The position numbers were made by a program, and so were the translations under genes. The notes below the pieces were generated by a model. That model saw nothing but the letters and a program-made list of their open reading frames with translations, was not told the DNA's origin and ran no database searches. From contig NZ_VFMM01000001.1 in assembly GCF_006715085.1 (NCBI RefSeq), forward strand, positions 3,844,001 to 3,908,000: a stretch of DNA of 64,000 nt. The letters run 5' to 3'. How positions within the stretch are numbered: the first letter of the stretch is position 1; every line of letters begins with the position of its first letter. Shown in pieces: positions 53,011 through 62,882 of the stretch. The DNA is from Kribbella jejuensis (lineage in GTDB: Bacteria; Actinomycetota; Actinomycetes; Propionibacteriales; Kribbellaceae).

Positions 53011-54287
53011 ACCACCATCATGCCGCGTGCCGGCTTGATGTTCTGGTTCAGGTGGAAAACGTTCTCGGGGTCGTACGCCGTCTTGAGCGCGATCAGGCGC
53101 TCCAGTTTCGCGGGCGGGAAGGCGCGCTGGATCGGGTCCTCGTTGAGCGTGTTCAGGTACGCGCCGTCGGCGTACGGCGCCAGCGTCGCGGCGTACTCGC
53201 GCAGCATGCCGATCTTGGCCGCATCCTCGGAGGGGTCCTCCCAGCGCGTCGCGGTGACGAATTCGAAGAGCGTGTCGCGGTGGCTGAACGCCGCGTCGGC
53301 GTCCGGGACATCGGCGATCGCCCCGCCGTACGCCTGCAGGCTCGCACCGACACCCGGGTTGGCCAGCAGCGCGCGCAGCGCCTCGTCCGGCAACGACTTG
53401 AAGTAGTGCCCCTTCCAGTACCGCCGGTACCGGTGACCCTGGACGCTGTCGTCCCGCGTCTGCAGCTTCAGGTACGTCGTCTCCTCGACGAGTTCGTCCG
53501 TCACCGGCCCGAGCGCACGGAACGCGGGCAGCAGGTCGAAGCCGCCCTCGCCGACCCACACGTAGCCGACCGTCACGGAACCGTTGGCGATGCTCGCCGT
53601 GAACGTCGCCTCCCGCGGCGCCTGCGCATTCAGCTCACGCCAACCTCGCAGGACCTCGAAACCGGCCGACATCGGGTAGGTGAACTCGACGATCAGCGCT
53701 CGCGTGCCGATCTCGTGCAGCTGGAACTCGAACGACGTGACGATGCCGAAGTTCCCGCCACCGCCCCGCAGACCCCAGAACAACTCGGCGTTCTCGTCGG
53801 CGCTTGCAGTCACGACATCGCCGTCCGCGGTCACGACCTGATAGGAGATGACGTTGTCGCAGGCCAGGCCGAACCGCCGCGCCAGCCAGCCCATCCCGCC
53901 GCCGAGCGTCAGCCCGCCGACGCCGGTGTGCGAGACGTTCCCGGCTGTTGTGGCCAAGCCGTACTCCTGGGCCGCCCTGTCCAGCTCGCCCAGCAGCGCC
54001 CCGCCCTGGACCCACGCCCGCTTCTGCTCAGGGTCGACGTGGACCGCGTTCATCGGCGTCAGGTCGATCATCAGCCCACCGTCCGGTACGGCGAGCCCGG
54101 CGATGTTGTGCCCGCCGCACCGGACCGCGATCTCCAGCTCCTGCGCCCGGCCGTACCGAACCGCCTCGGCGACCTCCGCCGTCGAGGAGCAGCGCACGAC
54201 CACTGCCGGCCGCCGGTCGATCATCGCGTTCCAGACGGTCCGCGCCTCGTCGTAGCCGGCGTCCCCGCTCCGCAGCATCTCGGTCAT
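53007..54287 (-). CDS. FAD-linked oxidoreductase, berberine-bridge (BBE-like) family
   Basis: 426-aa flavoprotein of the PCMH/BBE group. The FAD-binding domain is residues ~28-210 (PAVVVRCSSTAEVAEAVRYG, AVRCGGHNIAG, GVGGLTLGGGMGWLARRFG), and the C-terminal BBE motif is NVFHLNQNIKPARG. His60 in RCGGHN is the usual 8-alpha covalent attachment residue. The second covalent cysteine of bicovalent enzymes is absent (GNVSHTGVGG), so attachment is probably single. No signal peptide. It oxidises a sugar, phenol or secondary metabolite; the substrate is unknown. Divergent from the MocR gene. Confidence 0.88.
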   Translation of the reverse strand: MTEMLRSGDAGYDEARTVWNAMIDRRPAVVVRCSSTAEVAEAVRYGRAQELEIAVRCGGHNIAGLAVPDGGLMIDLTPMNAVHVDPEQKRAWVQGGALLGELDRAAQEYGLATTAGNVSHTGVGGLTLGGGMGWLARRFGLACDNVISYQVVTADGDVVTASADENAELFWGLRGGGGNFGIVTSFEFQLHEIGTRALIVEFTYPMSAGFEVLRGWRELNAQAPREATFTASIANGSVTVGYVWVGEGGFDLLPAFRALGPVTDELVEETTYLKLQTRDDSVQGHRYRRYWKGHYFKSLPDEALRALLANPGVGASLQAYGGAIADVPDADAAFSHRDTLFEFVTATRWEDPSEDAAKIGMLREYAATLAPYADGAYLNTLNEDPIQRAFPPAKLERLIALKTAYDPENVFHLNQNIKPARGMMVV

Positions 54288-54349
54288 CTCGGCTCCTCGT
54301 TCGTCGTGTTGGGCTTGGTAAAACCCTGACAGCGCAGCGGTCCGCCGAT

Positions 54350-54387
54350 AAGGTCCAGTTCTGTGAGCCGAATGAGGACCAGTTCCG
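54350..54387 (+). promoter_or_regulatory. direct repeat at the MocR start
   Basis: AAGGTCCAGTTCTG (54350-54363) and GAGGACCAGTTCCG (54374-54387) agree at 11 of 14 positions with a 24-bp period. MocR/PdxR regulators bind direct repeats; a role in autoregulation or in controlling the divergent oxidoreductase is possible. Confidence 0.3.
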
Positions 54388-55760
54388 GAGCCGGCGAACT
54401 GCTCGTCGAGCTCCAGCGCGACAACGGTGTGCCGTTGCACCAGCAGCTCGAGAGCGCGATCCGGACCCGGATCCGGGCCGGTCTGCTGCGCGCCGAGACC
54501 GTGATGCCGTCGACGCGCGCGCTCGCGCAGGACCTCGGCCTGTCCCGCGGCGTGGTCGTCGAGGCGTACCAGCAGCTCGTCGCCGAGGGCTACCTGATCA
54601 GCCGGGCCGGCGGCTATACGCAGGTCGCGGACATCGCGGTCATCGAGCCGACCGCGGCCGCCAAGCCGGATGCGGGCCCGCCGCGGATCGATTTCCGGTA
54701 CAGCCGCCCGGACGTGTCGCAGTTCCCGCGCGCGGCATGGCTCCGGTCGGTACGCCGGGTGCTGAACGAGACGCCGTACCGCAGCCTCGCCTACATCGAC
54801 GGGCGCGGCACGCTGGAGTTGCGTACTGCGTTGTCCGACTACCTGAACCGGGTTCGCGGCACGGCGGCGCGCCCGGAGAACATGCTGATCTGCAACGGGT
54901 TCGCGCAGGGGTCCCGGTTGTTGCTGCAGGTGCTGGCTGCTGCGGGACGTCGGCGGCTGGCCGTCGAGGATCCGTCCGACAATGATCTGCGCGAGGTCGC
55001 GGAGGCGGCCGGGCTGGAGGTGGTCGGCGTACCGGTGCTGGACGGCGGCATCGACGTGACCGCGCTCGAGCGGTCGGGCGCGGACGTCGTACTCGTGACC
55101 GCCGCGCACCAGTTCCCGACCGGGGCGGTCGCGTCGGCGGAGACGCGGGCCGCGCTGGTCGCGTGGGGCGGGCTCGTCATCGAGGACGACTACGACGCGG
55201 AGTACCGGTACGACCGGGAGCCGATCGGTGCGCTGCAAGGCCTGGCACCCGACCGGGTCGCGTACGCCGGAACCGCTTCGAAGACGCTGGCGCCCGGTCT
55301 GCGGCTGGGGTGGCTGGTCCTGCCGTCGTTGCTGGTCGAGCCGATGGCGCAGGCGAAGCTGATGGACGACCGCGGGTCGCCGGTGTTCGACCAGTTGGCG
55401 TTCGCCGACTTCGTCGCGCGCGGTGAGTTCGACCGGCACCTGCGGCGGATGCGGCCGCGGTACCGGGAGCTGCGGGACACGCTGGTCGAGCGGCTGGCGG
55501 CGCGGCTACCGGAGCTGGAGCCCGTCGGGGTGTCGGCCGGGCTGCACGTGATGGCCTTGCTGCCGCCGGACGTGTCCGAGGAAGCGTTGCAGGAGGCGGC
55601 GCGGGCGCGCGGGGTCGGGGTGTACGGGTTGAAGCCGTACTGGGTCGGCGGCGACGGGCCGGCCGGGCTGGTGTTCGGGTACGGGTCGCTCAGCCGCAAA
55701 GACGTTGTCGAGGGCATCGAGCTCCTGGCCGAAGCGGTCGCGGCCGTCCGCGGCGCCTGA
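54363..55760 (+). CDS. MocR/PdxR-like regulator (GntR HTH fused to aminotransferase domain)
   Basis: 465-aa chimeric regulator. A GntR winged HTH at ~16-85 (GVPLHQQLESAIRTRIRAGL, then MPSTRALAQDLGLSRGVVVE) is joined by a linker to a fold-type I aminotransferase-like domain. The PLP lysine is Lys307 (GTASKTLAPGLRLGW). MocR proteins sense PLP or amino compounds. PdxR controls pdxS/pdxT, but those genes are not adjacent; the divergent partner is the FAD oxidoreductase. The GTG start lacks a good Shine-Dalgarno and ATG 54372 is possible. Confidence 0.86.
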   Translation: MSRMRTSSGAGELLVELQRDNGVPLHQQLESAIRTRIRAGLLRAETVMPSTRALAQDLGLSRGVVVEAYQQLVAEGYLISRAGGYTQVADIAVIEPTAAAKPDAGPPRIDFRYSRPDVSQFPRAAWLRSVRRVLNETPYRSLAYIDGRGTLELRTALSDYLNRVRGTAARPENMLICNGFAQGSRLLLQVLAAAGRRRLAVEDPSDNDLREVAEAAGLEVVGVPVLDGGIDVTALERSGADVVLVTAAHQFPTGAVASAETRAALVAWGGLVIEDDYDAEYRYDREPIGALQGLAPDRVAYAGTASKTLAPGLRLGWLVLPSLLVEPMAQAKLMDDRGSPVFDQLAFADFVARGEFDRHLRRMRPRYRELRDTLVERLAARLPELEPVGVSAGLHVMALLPPDVSEEALQEAARARGVGVYGLKPYWVGGDGPAGLVFGYGSLSRKDVVEGIELLAEAVAAVRGA

Positions 55761-55785
55761 CCATACCAAACCGTCTGGTATGGTC
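55759..55785. terminator. perfect 10-bp inverted repeat after the MocR gene
   Basis: GACCATACCA (55759-55768) and TGGTATGGTC (55776-55785) are separated by 7 nt, and the left arm overlaps the MocR stop codon. It could be a terminator lacking a U-tract or an operator; the sequence resembles TetR-type sites with TACCA/TGGTA halves. Confidence 0.4.
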
Positions 55786-55807
55786 CGATGAATAACTATC
55801 CATTTCA

Positions 55808-55836
55808 TTGCAAATCGATCCGGCGGGTTCTACGCT
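55808..55836 (+). promoter_or_regulatory. promoter of a leaderless GNAT gene
   Basis: TTGCAA (55808-55813) and TACGCT (55831-55836) are 17 bp apart, and GTG 55844 follows 7 nt after the -10. No Shine-Dalgarno is present. Confidence 0.5.
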
Positions 55837-55843
55837 TGATCGA

Positions 55844-56587
55844 GTGATCGCCGCAGCTCGCATCGACTCCCTGATGAACCAAGGCTGGCCCGCCGCGCAC
55901 AGCACCGAGCTGGACGGCTGGCTGGTCCGACGCAACGCCGGAGTCACCCTGCGCGCCAACTCGGTGCTGCCCAAGAGTGCGCCGTTCGACCTCGGCAAAG
56001 CCTTGGACTACGTGGAGAACCTGTACGCCGCGCACGACATCGCGCCGTCGTTCCAGGTCGGTCCGGCCGCCCAGCCCGGCGACCTGGACGCCAGGCTGGC
56101 GGCCCGCGGTTACGAGGTCCGCAACCCGACGCTGGTGATGGGCGCCGAGCTCACCGACGTCCTCGCCAACCTCGGCGAGCCGGCCTCGCCGGTGAATATA
56201 TCCTCCGCACCCGACGACGCCTGGATGGATTTCTGGTGGGCCGTCGACGGTCGCGGCGGATCCGGCGCACAGGCCGCCGCCCGGCAGATCCTGAACCGGG
56301 CCCGGGCGCTGTACGCGGTCATCCCCTCCGGCGAACCGGTCAAGGCAATCGGCCGGCTCGCCCTGGTCAACGACTGGGCCGGCCTGTACTGCCTGGCCGT
56401 CGATCCCCAGCATCGCCGCCAGGGACTCGCCCAAGCAGTCATCCACGGCTTGTTGCACGAGGCAAGCACCTTGGGCGTCAACCACGTCTGGCTACAGGTC
56501 GTCGAGAGCAACACACCGGCCCGAGCCCTCTACGAACGCCTCGGCTTCCGAACCGTCTCCCGCTACCACTACCGCGTCAAAGCGTGA
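55844..56587 (+). CDS. GNAT-family N-acetyltransferase (two-part)
   Basis: 247-aa protein. The N-terminal half (GWPAAHSTELDGWLVRRNAG, then LDYVENLYAAHDIAPSFQVG) is the GNAT-like domain common to ribosomal-protein and small-molecule acetyltransferases of this type; the C-terminal half has the complete acetyl-CoA site (LAVDPQHRRQGLAQAVIHGL, ~179-198) and the ESNTPARALYERLGF motif. Substrate unknown. GTG 55844 is chosen because a good -35/-10 pair ends 7 nt before it; TTG 55808 would place the start inside the -35. The tail overlaps the convergent MBL gene by 11 bp. Confidence 0.82.
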   Translation: MIAAARIDSLMNQGWPAAHSTELDGWLVRRNAGVTLRANSVLPKSAPFDLGKALDYVENLYAAHDIAPSFQVGPAAQPGDLDARLAARGYEVRNPTLVMGAELTDVLANLGEPASPVNISSAPDDAWMDFWWAVDGRGGSGAQAAARQILNRARALYAVIPSGEPVKAIGRLALVNDWAGLYCLAVDPQHRRQGLAQAVIHGLLHEASTLGVNHVWLQVVESNTPARALYERLGFRTVSRYHYRVKA

Positions 56588-57581
56588 CCTTCTGCAGGTG
56601 GTCGAGGAGGACGAACTCGGCGCCTGCTTTCTGTGCCGAGGTGCGCAGGGGTGTGAGGTCGGTCCACGGGACGCTGGGCTCGTCGAGGGGTTTGTCGAAG
56701 TCGTCCCAGTGGGTGGCGATCACTGTGCGGACCGGTTTGATCGTCCGCAGCAGGCGATCGGTGATGCCGGGTTCACCGCCGGGCGCCGCGAGTACGACGT
56801 CCACCTGGAGATCGCGCAGCGCGTTCGGGTCGAAGTTCGCCGTACTCAGGCTGAGGATCCGCAGGCCGCCGATCGTGATCACGTACGCCAGCGTGCCGCC
56901 CTCGACCAGGTCCTCGATCACCCGCGGGCGCGGCGGGACGGCGTACCGGTAACCCGGATAGGCGTACGTGTGCCGCTTGCCGCCGCATGAGTGCAGCGAC
57001 GGGAACACCTCGATCGCGAACCCCTCGAACGGGAGGTACTCGCCGCCACGCACCGGTGAGAGCAGGTCGTTCGGCGTCCTCATCGCGCGGAGCAGGTTCG
57101 CGTGCGTCTCGGTGCAGAGCACGGTCGCCTTGGTCTTCTGGGCGACGTACGGCACGTCGGCCAGGTGGTCGTAGTGCCCGTGGTGCACGAGGATCGCGTC
57201 CGCCGTACTCAGGTGCTTGTCGATCACCTCGGGCTTGATCACCAACTTGGTCTTCGGGTCAGCCCCCTGCGGCGTGAACGTCCCGGTCTTGAACCGCGTG
57301 AACCAAGGGTCGGTCAGCACAACGCTCTTCCCACACCGGATCTGCCACGCATGCGTCCCGAACCACGTCAGCTCCACCGCGTGCCGTTCGCCCCCGGCGC
57401 CCGCCGGGCGCCCCGCCCGGTCAACCGCCGACCCGGCCCTGTCCGCGGCGCCGGCCGCCTGTCGCGGCTTGCTGCCGGCCCCGGCCGCCTCGCTCTGGCT
57501 TTCGAGCCCGATCGCCCCCACCACGCCTGCGGCGCCCGCCGCGGCGGCGCCGGCCAGCATCCCTCTCCGACTCACCTTCAC
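56577..57581 (-). CDS. Tat-exported metallo-beta-lactamase-fold hydrolase (UlaG/RomA-like)
   Basis: 334-aa protein. The N-terminus VSRRGMLAGAAAAGAAGVV is a twin-arginine signal, followed by an Ala/Gly-rich spacer to ~70. The MBL domain has VHHGHYDHLADV (HxHxDH, near residue 133), FPSLHSCGG and a final ATHWDDF. The wide, helical region typical of RomA/NAPE-PLD-type members is present, with ELTWFGTHAWQIRCG at the start. A phosphodiesterase or acyl-ester hydrolase outside the cell is plausible; beta-lactamase activity is not implied. GTG 57581 has GGGAGA 5 nt upstream. Divergent from a LysR gene. Confidence 0.85.
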   Translation of the reverse strand: MKVSRRGMLAGAAAAGAAGVVGAIGLESQSEAAGAGSKPRQAAGAADRAGSAVDRAGRPAGAGGERHAVELTWFGTHAWQIRCGKSVVLTDPWFTRFKTGTFTPQGADPKTKLVIKPEVIDKHLSTADAILVHHGHYDHLADVPYVAQKTKATVLCTETHANLLRAMRTPNDLLSPVRGGEYLPFEGFAIEVFPSLHSCGGKRHTYAYPGYRYAVPPRPRVIEDLVEGGTLAYVITIGGLRILSLSTANFDPNALRDLQVDVVLAAPGGEPGITDRLLRTIKPVRTVIATHWDDFDKPLDEPSVPWTDLTPLRTSAQKAGAEFVLLDHLQKVTL

Positions 57582-57649
57582 GCTGTCTCCCTCTGCTCGT
57601 CCTGTCATCTCAGTCAAAGCGAGGGGTCCGGGGTCTGTCGAATATGATC

Positions 57650-57672
57650 TCGGGCATGTGCCGATTGCCCGA
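57650..57672. promoter_or_regulatory. LysR-type inverted repeat between MBL and LysR genes
   Basis: TCGGGCA (57650-57656) and TGCCCGA (57666-57672) are perfect arms with a 9-bp spacer and fit the T-N11-A rule. A TATAAC -10-like hexamer lies nearby at 57676-57681. Confidence 0.5.
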
Positions 57673-57701
57673 AGGTATAACTGCAGGTCAGCTGGGTCCT
57701 T

Positions 57702-58577
57702 ATGCTGACTGAACGGCATCTGCAGATCTTCGTTGCGCTCGCCGAGGAGCAGCACTTCGGCGATGCCGCACGGGTCGTCGGCATCACCCAGCCCCCGCTG
57801 TCCCAGGGCCTTCGCCGCCTGGAAGCGCTGATCGGCGCCAAACTCTTCGAACGCGGCGCCAGCGGCGTCGAGCTCACCCCGGCAGGCGCCGCGCTCCTGC
57901 CGTACGCGCGCCGAGCCCTCTCCTCGCTGGAGGACTTCCACCAGGCCGCCGTCGCCCGCGACCCGGAAGGCCCGGAGATCCGCCTCGGGCTGGCGCCGGA
58001 GGTTCCACCCTCGGCCGGTGCCGCGGTCGCGAAGGCCGCCGGCGAGGTCATCCCCGGCAGCCGCGTCACGGTGGTGAGCGCCCCGACGACCACACTCGTG
58101 AACCAGGTGAACACAGGCCGCCTGACGCTGGCCGTCGTACAACACCCCACAGTCCTCGACGGCCTGGAAGCCGGCCCGGTCTCCCTCCTCCCAACCTGGG
58201 TGCTGATCCCAACGGACACGCCCGTAAATGGGGACGTGGTGGCGCTGCGGCAGTTGAAGGGGTTGCCCTTTGCCGTGCGGTCGCGGGCCGAGGCTCCGGC
58301 GGCGCGAGACCTGTTCGTCGACACGTTGGCGTTGCACCGGCCGGACGGTGGGACCGTGGTGGTGACGGACGAGCGGGCCGGGTTGGCAATGGCTGCTGCC
58401 GGGCAGGCGATCGTGGTGACCGCCGACCCCGCGCTGACCGCCCCGGGAGTCACCAAGCACCGGCTGGCCGGTGATCCGCTCCCGTTGCGCCTGCGGCTCG
58501 TGTGGTCCAAGACGCGTACGCCGTTCCTCCGCCCGAACGACGTGATGATCCAGCTCACCGAAGCGCTCGCCTCGTGA
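57702..58577 (+). CDS. LysR-family transcriptional regulator
   Basis: 291-aa LTTR. The HTH is residues ~3-62 (HLQIFVALAEEQHFGDAARV, TQPPLSQGLRRLEALIGAKL), followed by the effector domain (EIRLGLAPEVPPSAGAAVAK...). It is divergent from the Tat-exported MBL hydrolase, with a LysR-type inverted repeat between them, and its stop overlaps the start of a serine hydrolase gene (GTGA). It could therefore control both neighbours. Confidence 0.88.
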   Translation: MLTERHLQIFVALAEEQHFGDAARVVGITQPPLSQGLRRLEALIGAKLFERGASGVELTPAGAALLPYARRALSSLEDFHQAAVARDPEGPEIRLGLAPEVPPSAGAAVAKAAGEVIPGSRVTVVSAPTTTLVNQVNTGRLTLAVVQHPTVLDGLEAGPVSLLPTWVLIPTDTPVNGDVVALRQLKGLPFAVRSRAEAPAARDLFVDTLALHRPDGGTVVVTDERAGLAMAAAGQAIVVTADPALTAPGVTKHRLAGDPLPLRLRLVWSKTRTPFLRPNDVMIQLTEALAS

Positions 58578-59446
58578 ACGCTCGCATCCGCGCGGTCTTC
58601 GACGACGCCGGCGTCCGCGGATGGCTGCACGCGGTCGCGCTCGACGACCCCGACGCGACCGTCGAACTCGACGCGGACGGCATCGTCCCGCTGGCCTCCG
58701 TCTACAAGCTCCCGCTCCTGGCCGGCTTCTGCCGCCTGGTGGACCTCGGCGAACTCGACCCCCGCCGGCAACTCACCATCGACCCGAGCGACAAAACCGC
58801 CGGCCCGACCGGTTTGTCGGTCTTCGCCGACCCGGTCACGGCATCGCTCCGCGACTTGGCCCTCTCGATGATGACGGTCTCCGACAACGCATCAGCGGAC
58901 GCCCTGCTGGAGCTCGTCGGCCTGCGCCGATTGGCTGCGATGCTCACGGAGTTCGGCCTGCACAGGACGTGGGTACGCCGAGGTACCGCGGGCAACCTGC
59001 GCGACCTGCAACGCCGTACCGGCACGAACGACCCGGACGCGGCCCTCGCCGTACTGGCGGACAACGACCGCACCGACCCGGCCGGCGTCTACGAGGCCGC
59101 GAACGCGTCGGCGAGTACGGCGCGCGACCTCACGTTGCTGCTGCGCCGGCTCTGGGCGGGCGAGCTGCTCTCACCGGAGCAGACCGAGTTCGTCAAGGCG
59201 ACCATGCACCGGCAGGTCTTCCTGCACCGCCTCGCCTCCGGCTTCCCGTACGACGAGGTCCGTGTCGCCGGAAAGACCGGAACGTTCGGCGCGCTCCGAC
59301 ACGAGGTCGGGGTCGTCACGCTGCCCGACGGAGCGGCGTTCGCGATCGCGGTGTTCACGCTCGCCGCCCGCGGCGACATCCGCCAGCCGCGCGTGGACGC
59401 CGCCATCGGCGAGGCCGCCCGCCGAGCCGTCGACCTGCTGCGTTGA
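58574..59446 (+). CDS. class A beta-lactamase-related serine hydrolase
   Basis: 290-aa penicillin-recognising-fold protein. All three active-site motifs are present: Ser42-Val-Tyr-Lys45 (ASVYKLP), Ser103-Asp-Asn105 (VSDNASAD) and Lys234-Thr-Gly236 (AGKTGTFG). The omega-loop ExxLN of class A beta-lactamases is not seen between SDN and KTG, and there is no signal peptide, so it is probably a cytoplasmic or non-classical serine hydrolase rather than a resistance enzyme. GTG 58574 lies in the LysR stop codon, so it is co-translated with that regulator. Confidence 0.82.
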   Translation: MNARIRAVFDDAGVRGWLHAVALDDPDATVELDADGIVPLASVYKLPLLAGFCRLVDLGELDPRRQLTIDPSDKTAGPTGLSVFADPVTASLRDLALSMMTVSDNASADALLELVGLRRLAAMLTEFGLHRTWVRRGTAGNLRDLQRRTGTNDPDAALAVLADNDRTDPAGVYEAANASASTARDLTLLLRRLWAGELLSPEQTEFVKATMHRQVFLHRLASGFPYDEVRVAGKTGTFGALRHEVGVVTLPDGAAFAIAVFTLAARGDIRQPRVDAAIGEAARRAVDLLR

Positions 59447-59450
59447 CGGA

Positions 59451-59837
59451 TCAGATGATCGCGTAGGCCTCGATCTCGAACAGCGCGCCAGGGACGGCGA
59501 GGCCCGAGACCTGGACCGCCGTACCCGCGGGTTTCGTGCCCGGGATGTACTTGTCGCGAACGACGCGAATCGCGGGCAGGTGGCCGACGTCGGTGAGGAA
59601 GAACGTCAGCTTGACCACGTTCTCGAACGTGGTGCCTGCCGCGGCCAGGCAGCGCTCGAGGTTCGCGAAGACCTGCTCGGCCTGCGCGTCCGGATCGCCT
59701 GCGCCGAACAGCTTGCCGTCCTGGTCCAGGGCCAGCTGCCCGGACACCGCCACCCACTGGCCGGTTCCGGTCACCACATGGCTGTAGCCGTTGCCCGGGG
59801 CAACGCCCTGGACCTGCGGATACTCCAGTTCACTCAC
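59451..59837 (-). CDS. RidA/YjgF/YER057c/UK114-family protein
   Basis: 128-aa trimeric deaminase-like protein. RidA-type features are GQWVAVSGQLALDQDGKLFG at ~27-46, QAEQVFANLERCLAAAGTTF and TAVQVSGLAVPGALFEIEA at the end, but the Arg of classical RidA (the R105 equivalent) is not in the canonical IEAxAR context, since the protein ends FEIEAYAII. It may therefore be a non-canonical Rid subgroup member lacking imine deaminase activity. GTG start with GGAGGA. Divergent from the LacI-DUF6807 gene, with a palindrome between. Confidence 0.82.
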   Translation of the reverse strand: MSELEYPQVQGVAPGNGYSHVVTGTGQWVAVSGQLALDQDGKLFGAGDPDAQAEQVFANLERCLAAAGTTFENVVKLTFFLTDVGHLPAIRVVRDKYIPGTKPAGTAVQVSGLAVPGALFEIEAYAII

Positions 59838-59886
59838 GTGTTCCTCCGATCGGCGTGTGCCCCCATCCGATCACACCAGGGGTTGA

Positions 59887-59898
59887 GAAACCGGTTTC
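59887..59898. promoter_or_regulatory. LacI-type operator in the RidA/LacI-fusion divergent promoter
   Basis: GAAACCGGTTTC is a perfect 12-bp palindrome with central CG, 21 bp before the LacI-DUF6807 start and 49 bp from the RidA start. It is typical of LacI-family sites. Confidence 0.55.
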
Positions 59899-59918
59899 CT
59901 TCGGGAGAGGATACGGAG

Positions 59919-62728
<2,810 letters not shown>

Positions 62729-62732
62729 GCTT

Positions 62733-62825
62733 CCTCCCTACGCCGGAATTACCCGAGTCAGGTTCAGCGGTCGGCGACGGCTCAGTCGCCCTCTCAGCCC
62801 ACTTCCTGCGAGCTCCCGCGGACAG
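62733..62825 (-). promoter_or_regulatory. TPP riboswitch (THI element)
   Basis: On the minus strand, in order, are the P1 strand near GCGGGAGCTCGC, then GGGCTGAGAGGGCG (the CUGAGA pyrimidine-sensing core), then CTGAACCTGA and GGGTAATCCGGCGTAGGGAGG-like sequence at the ATG side. These are the conserved THI-box segments. The last segment contains the thiS Shine-Dalgarno, so ligand binding should block translation. A TACAGT -10 lies just upstream at 62831-62836. Confidence 0.9.
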
Positions 62826-62830
62826 CATCG

Positions 62831-62836
62831 ACTGTA
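62831..62836 (-). promoter_or_regulatory. -10 element upstream of the TPP riboswitch
   Basis: On the minus strand TACAGT lies a few bases before the riboswitch 5' side and is the likely start of the thiS-thiG leader. Confidence 0.4.
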
Positions 62837-62839
62837 ACT

Positions 62840-62872
62840 CACCCTCCCGGCCTTTTCAGCGCCGGGAGGGTG
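62840..62872. terminator. strong hairpin between a glycoside hydrolase and thiS-thiG
   Basis: CACCCTCCCGGC (62840-62851) and GCCGGGAGGGTG (62861-62872) are perfect 12-bp arms with a 9-nt loop. It lies 11 bases after the minus-strand stop at 62883 and separates that gene from the thiamine leader. There is no long U-tract. Confidence 0.65.
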
Positions 62873-62882
62873 ACGTGGACAG

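Noticed and set aside
58574..59446. A functional class A beta-lactamase
   Set aside because: SxxK, SDN and KTG are present, but I see no ExxLN omega-loop and no export signal.
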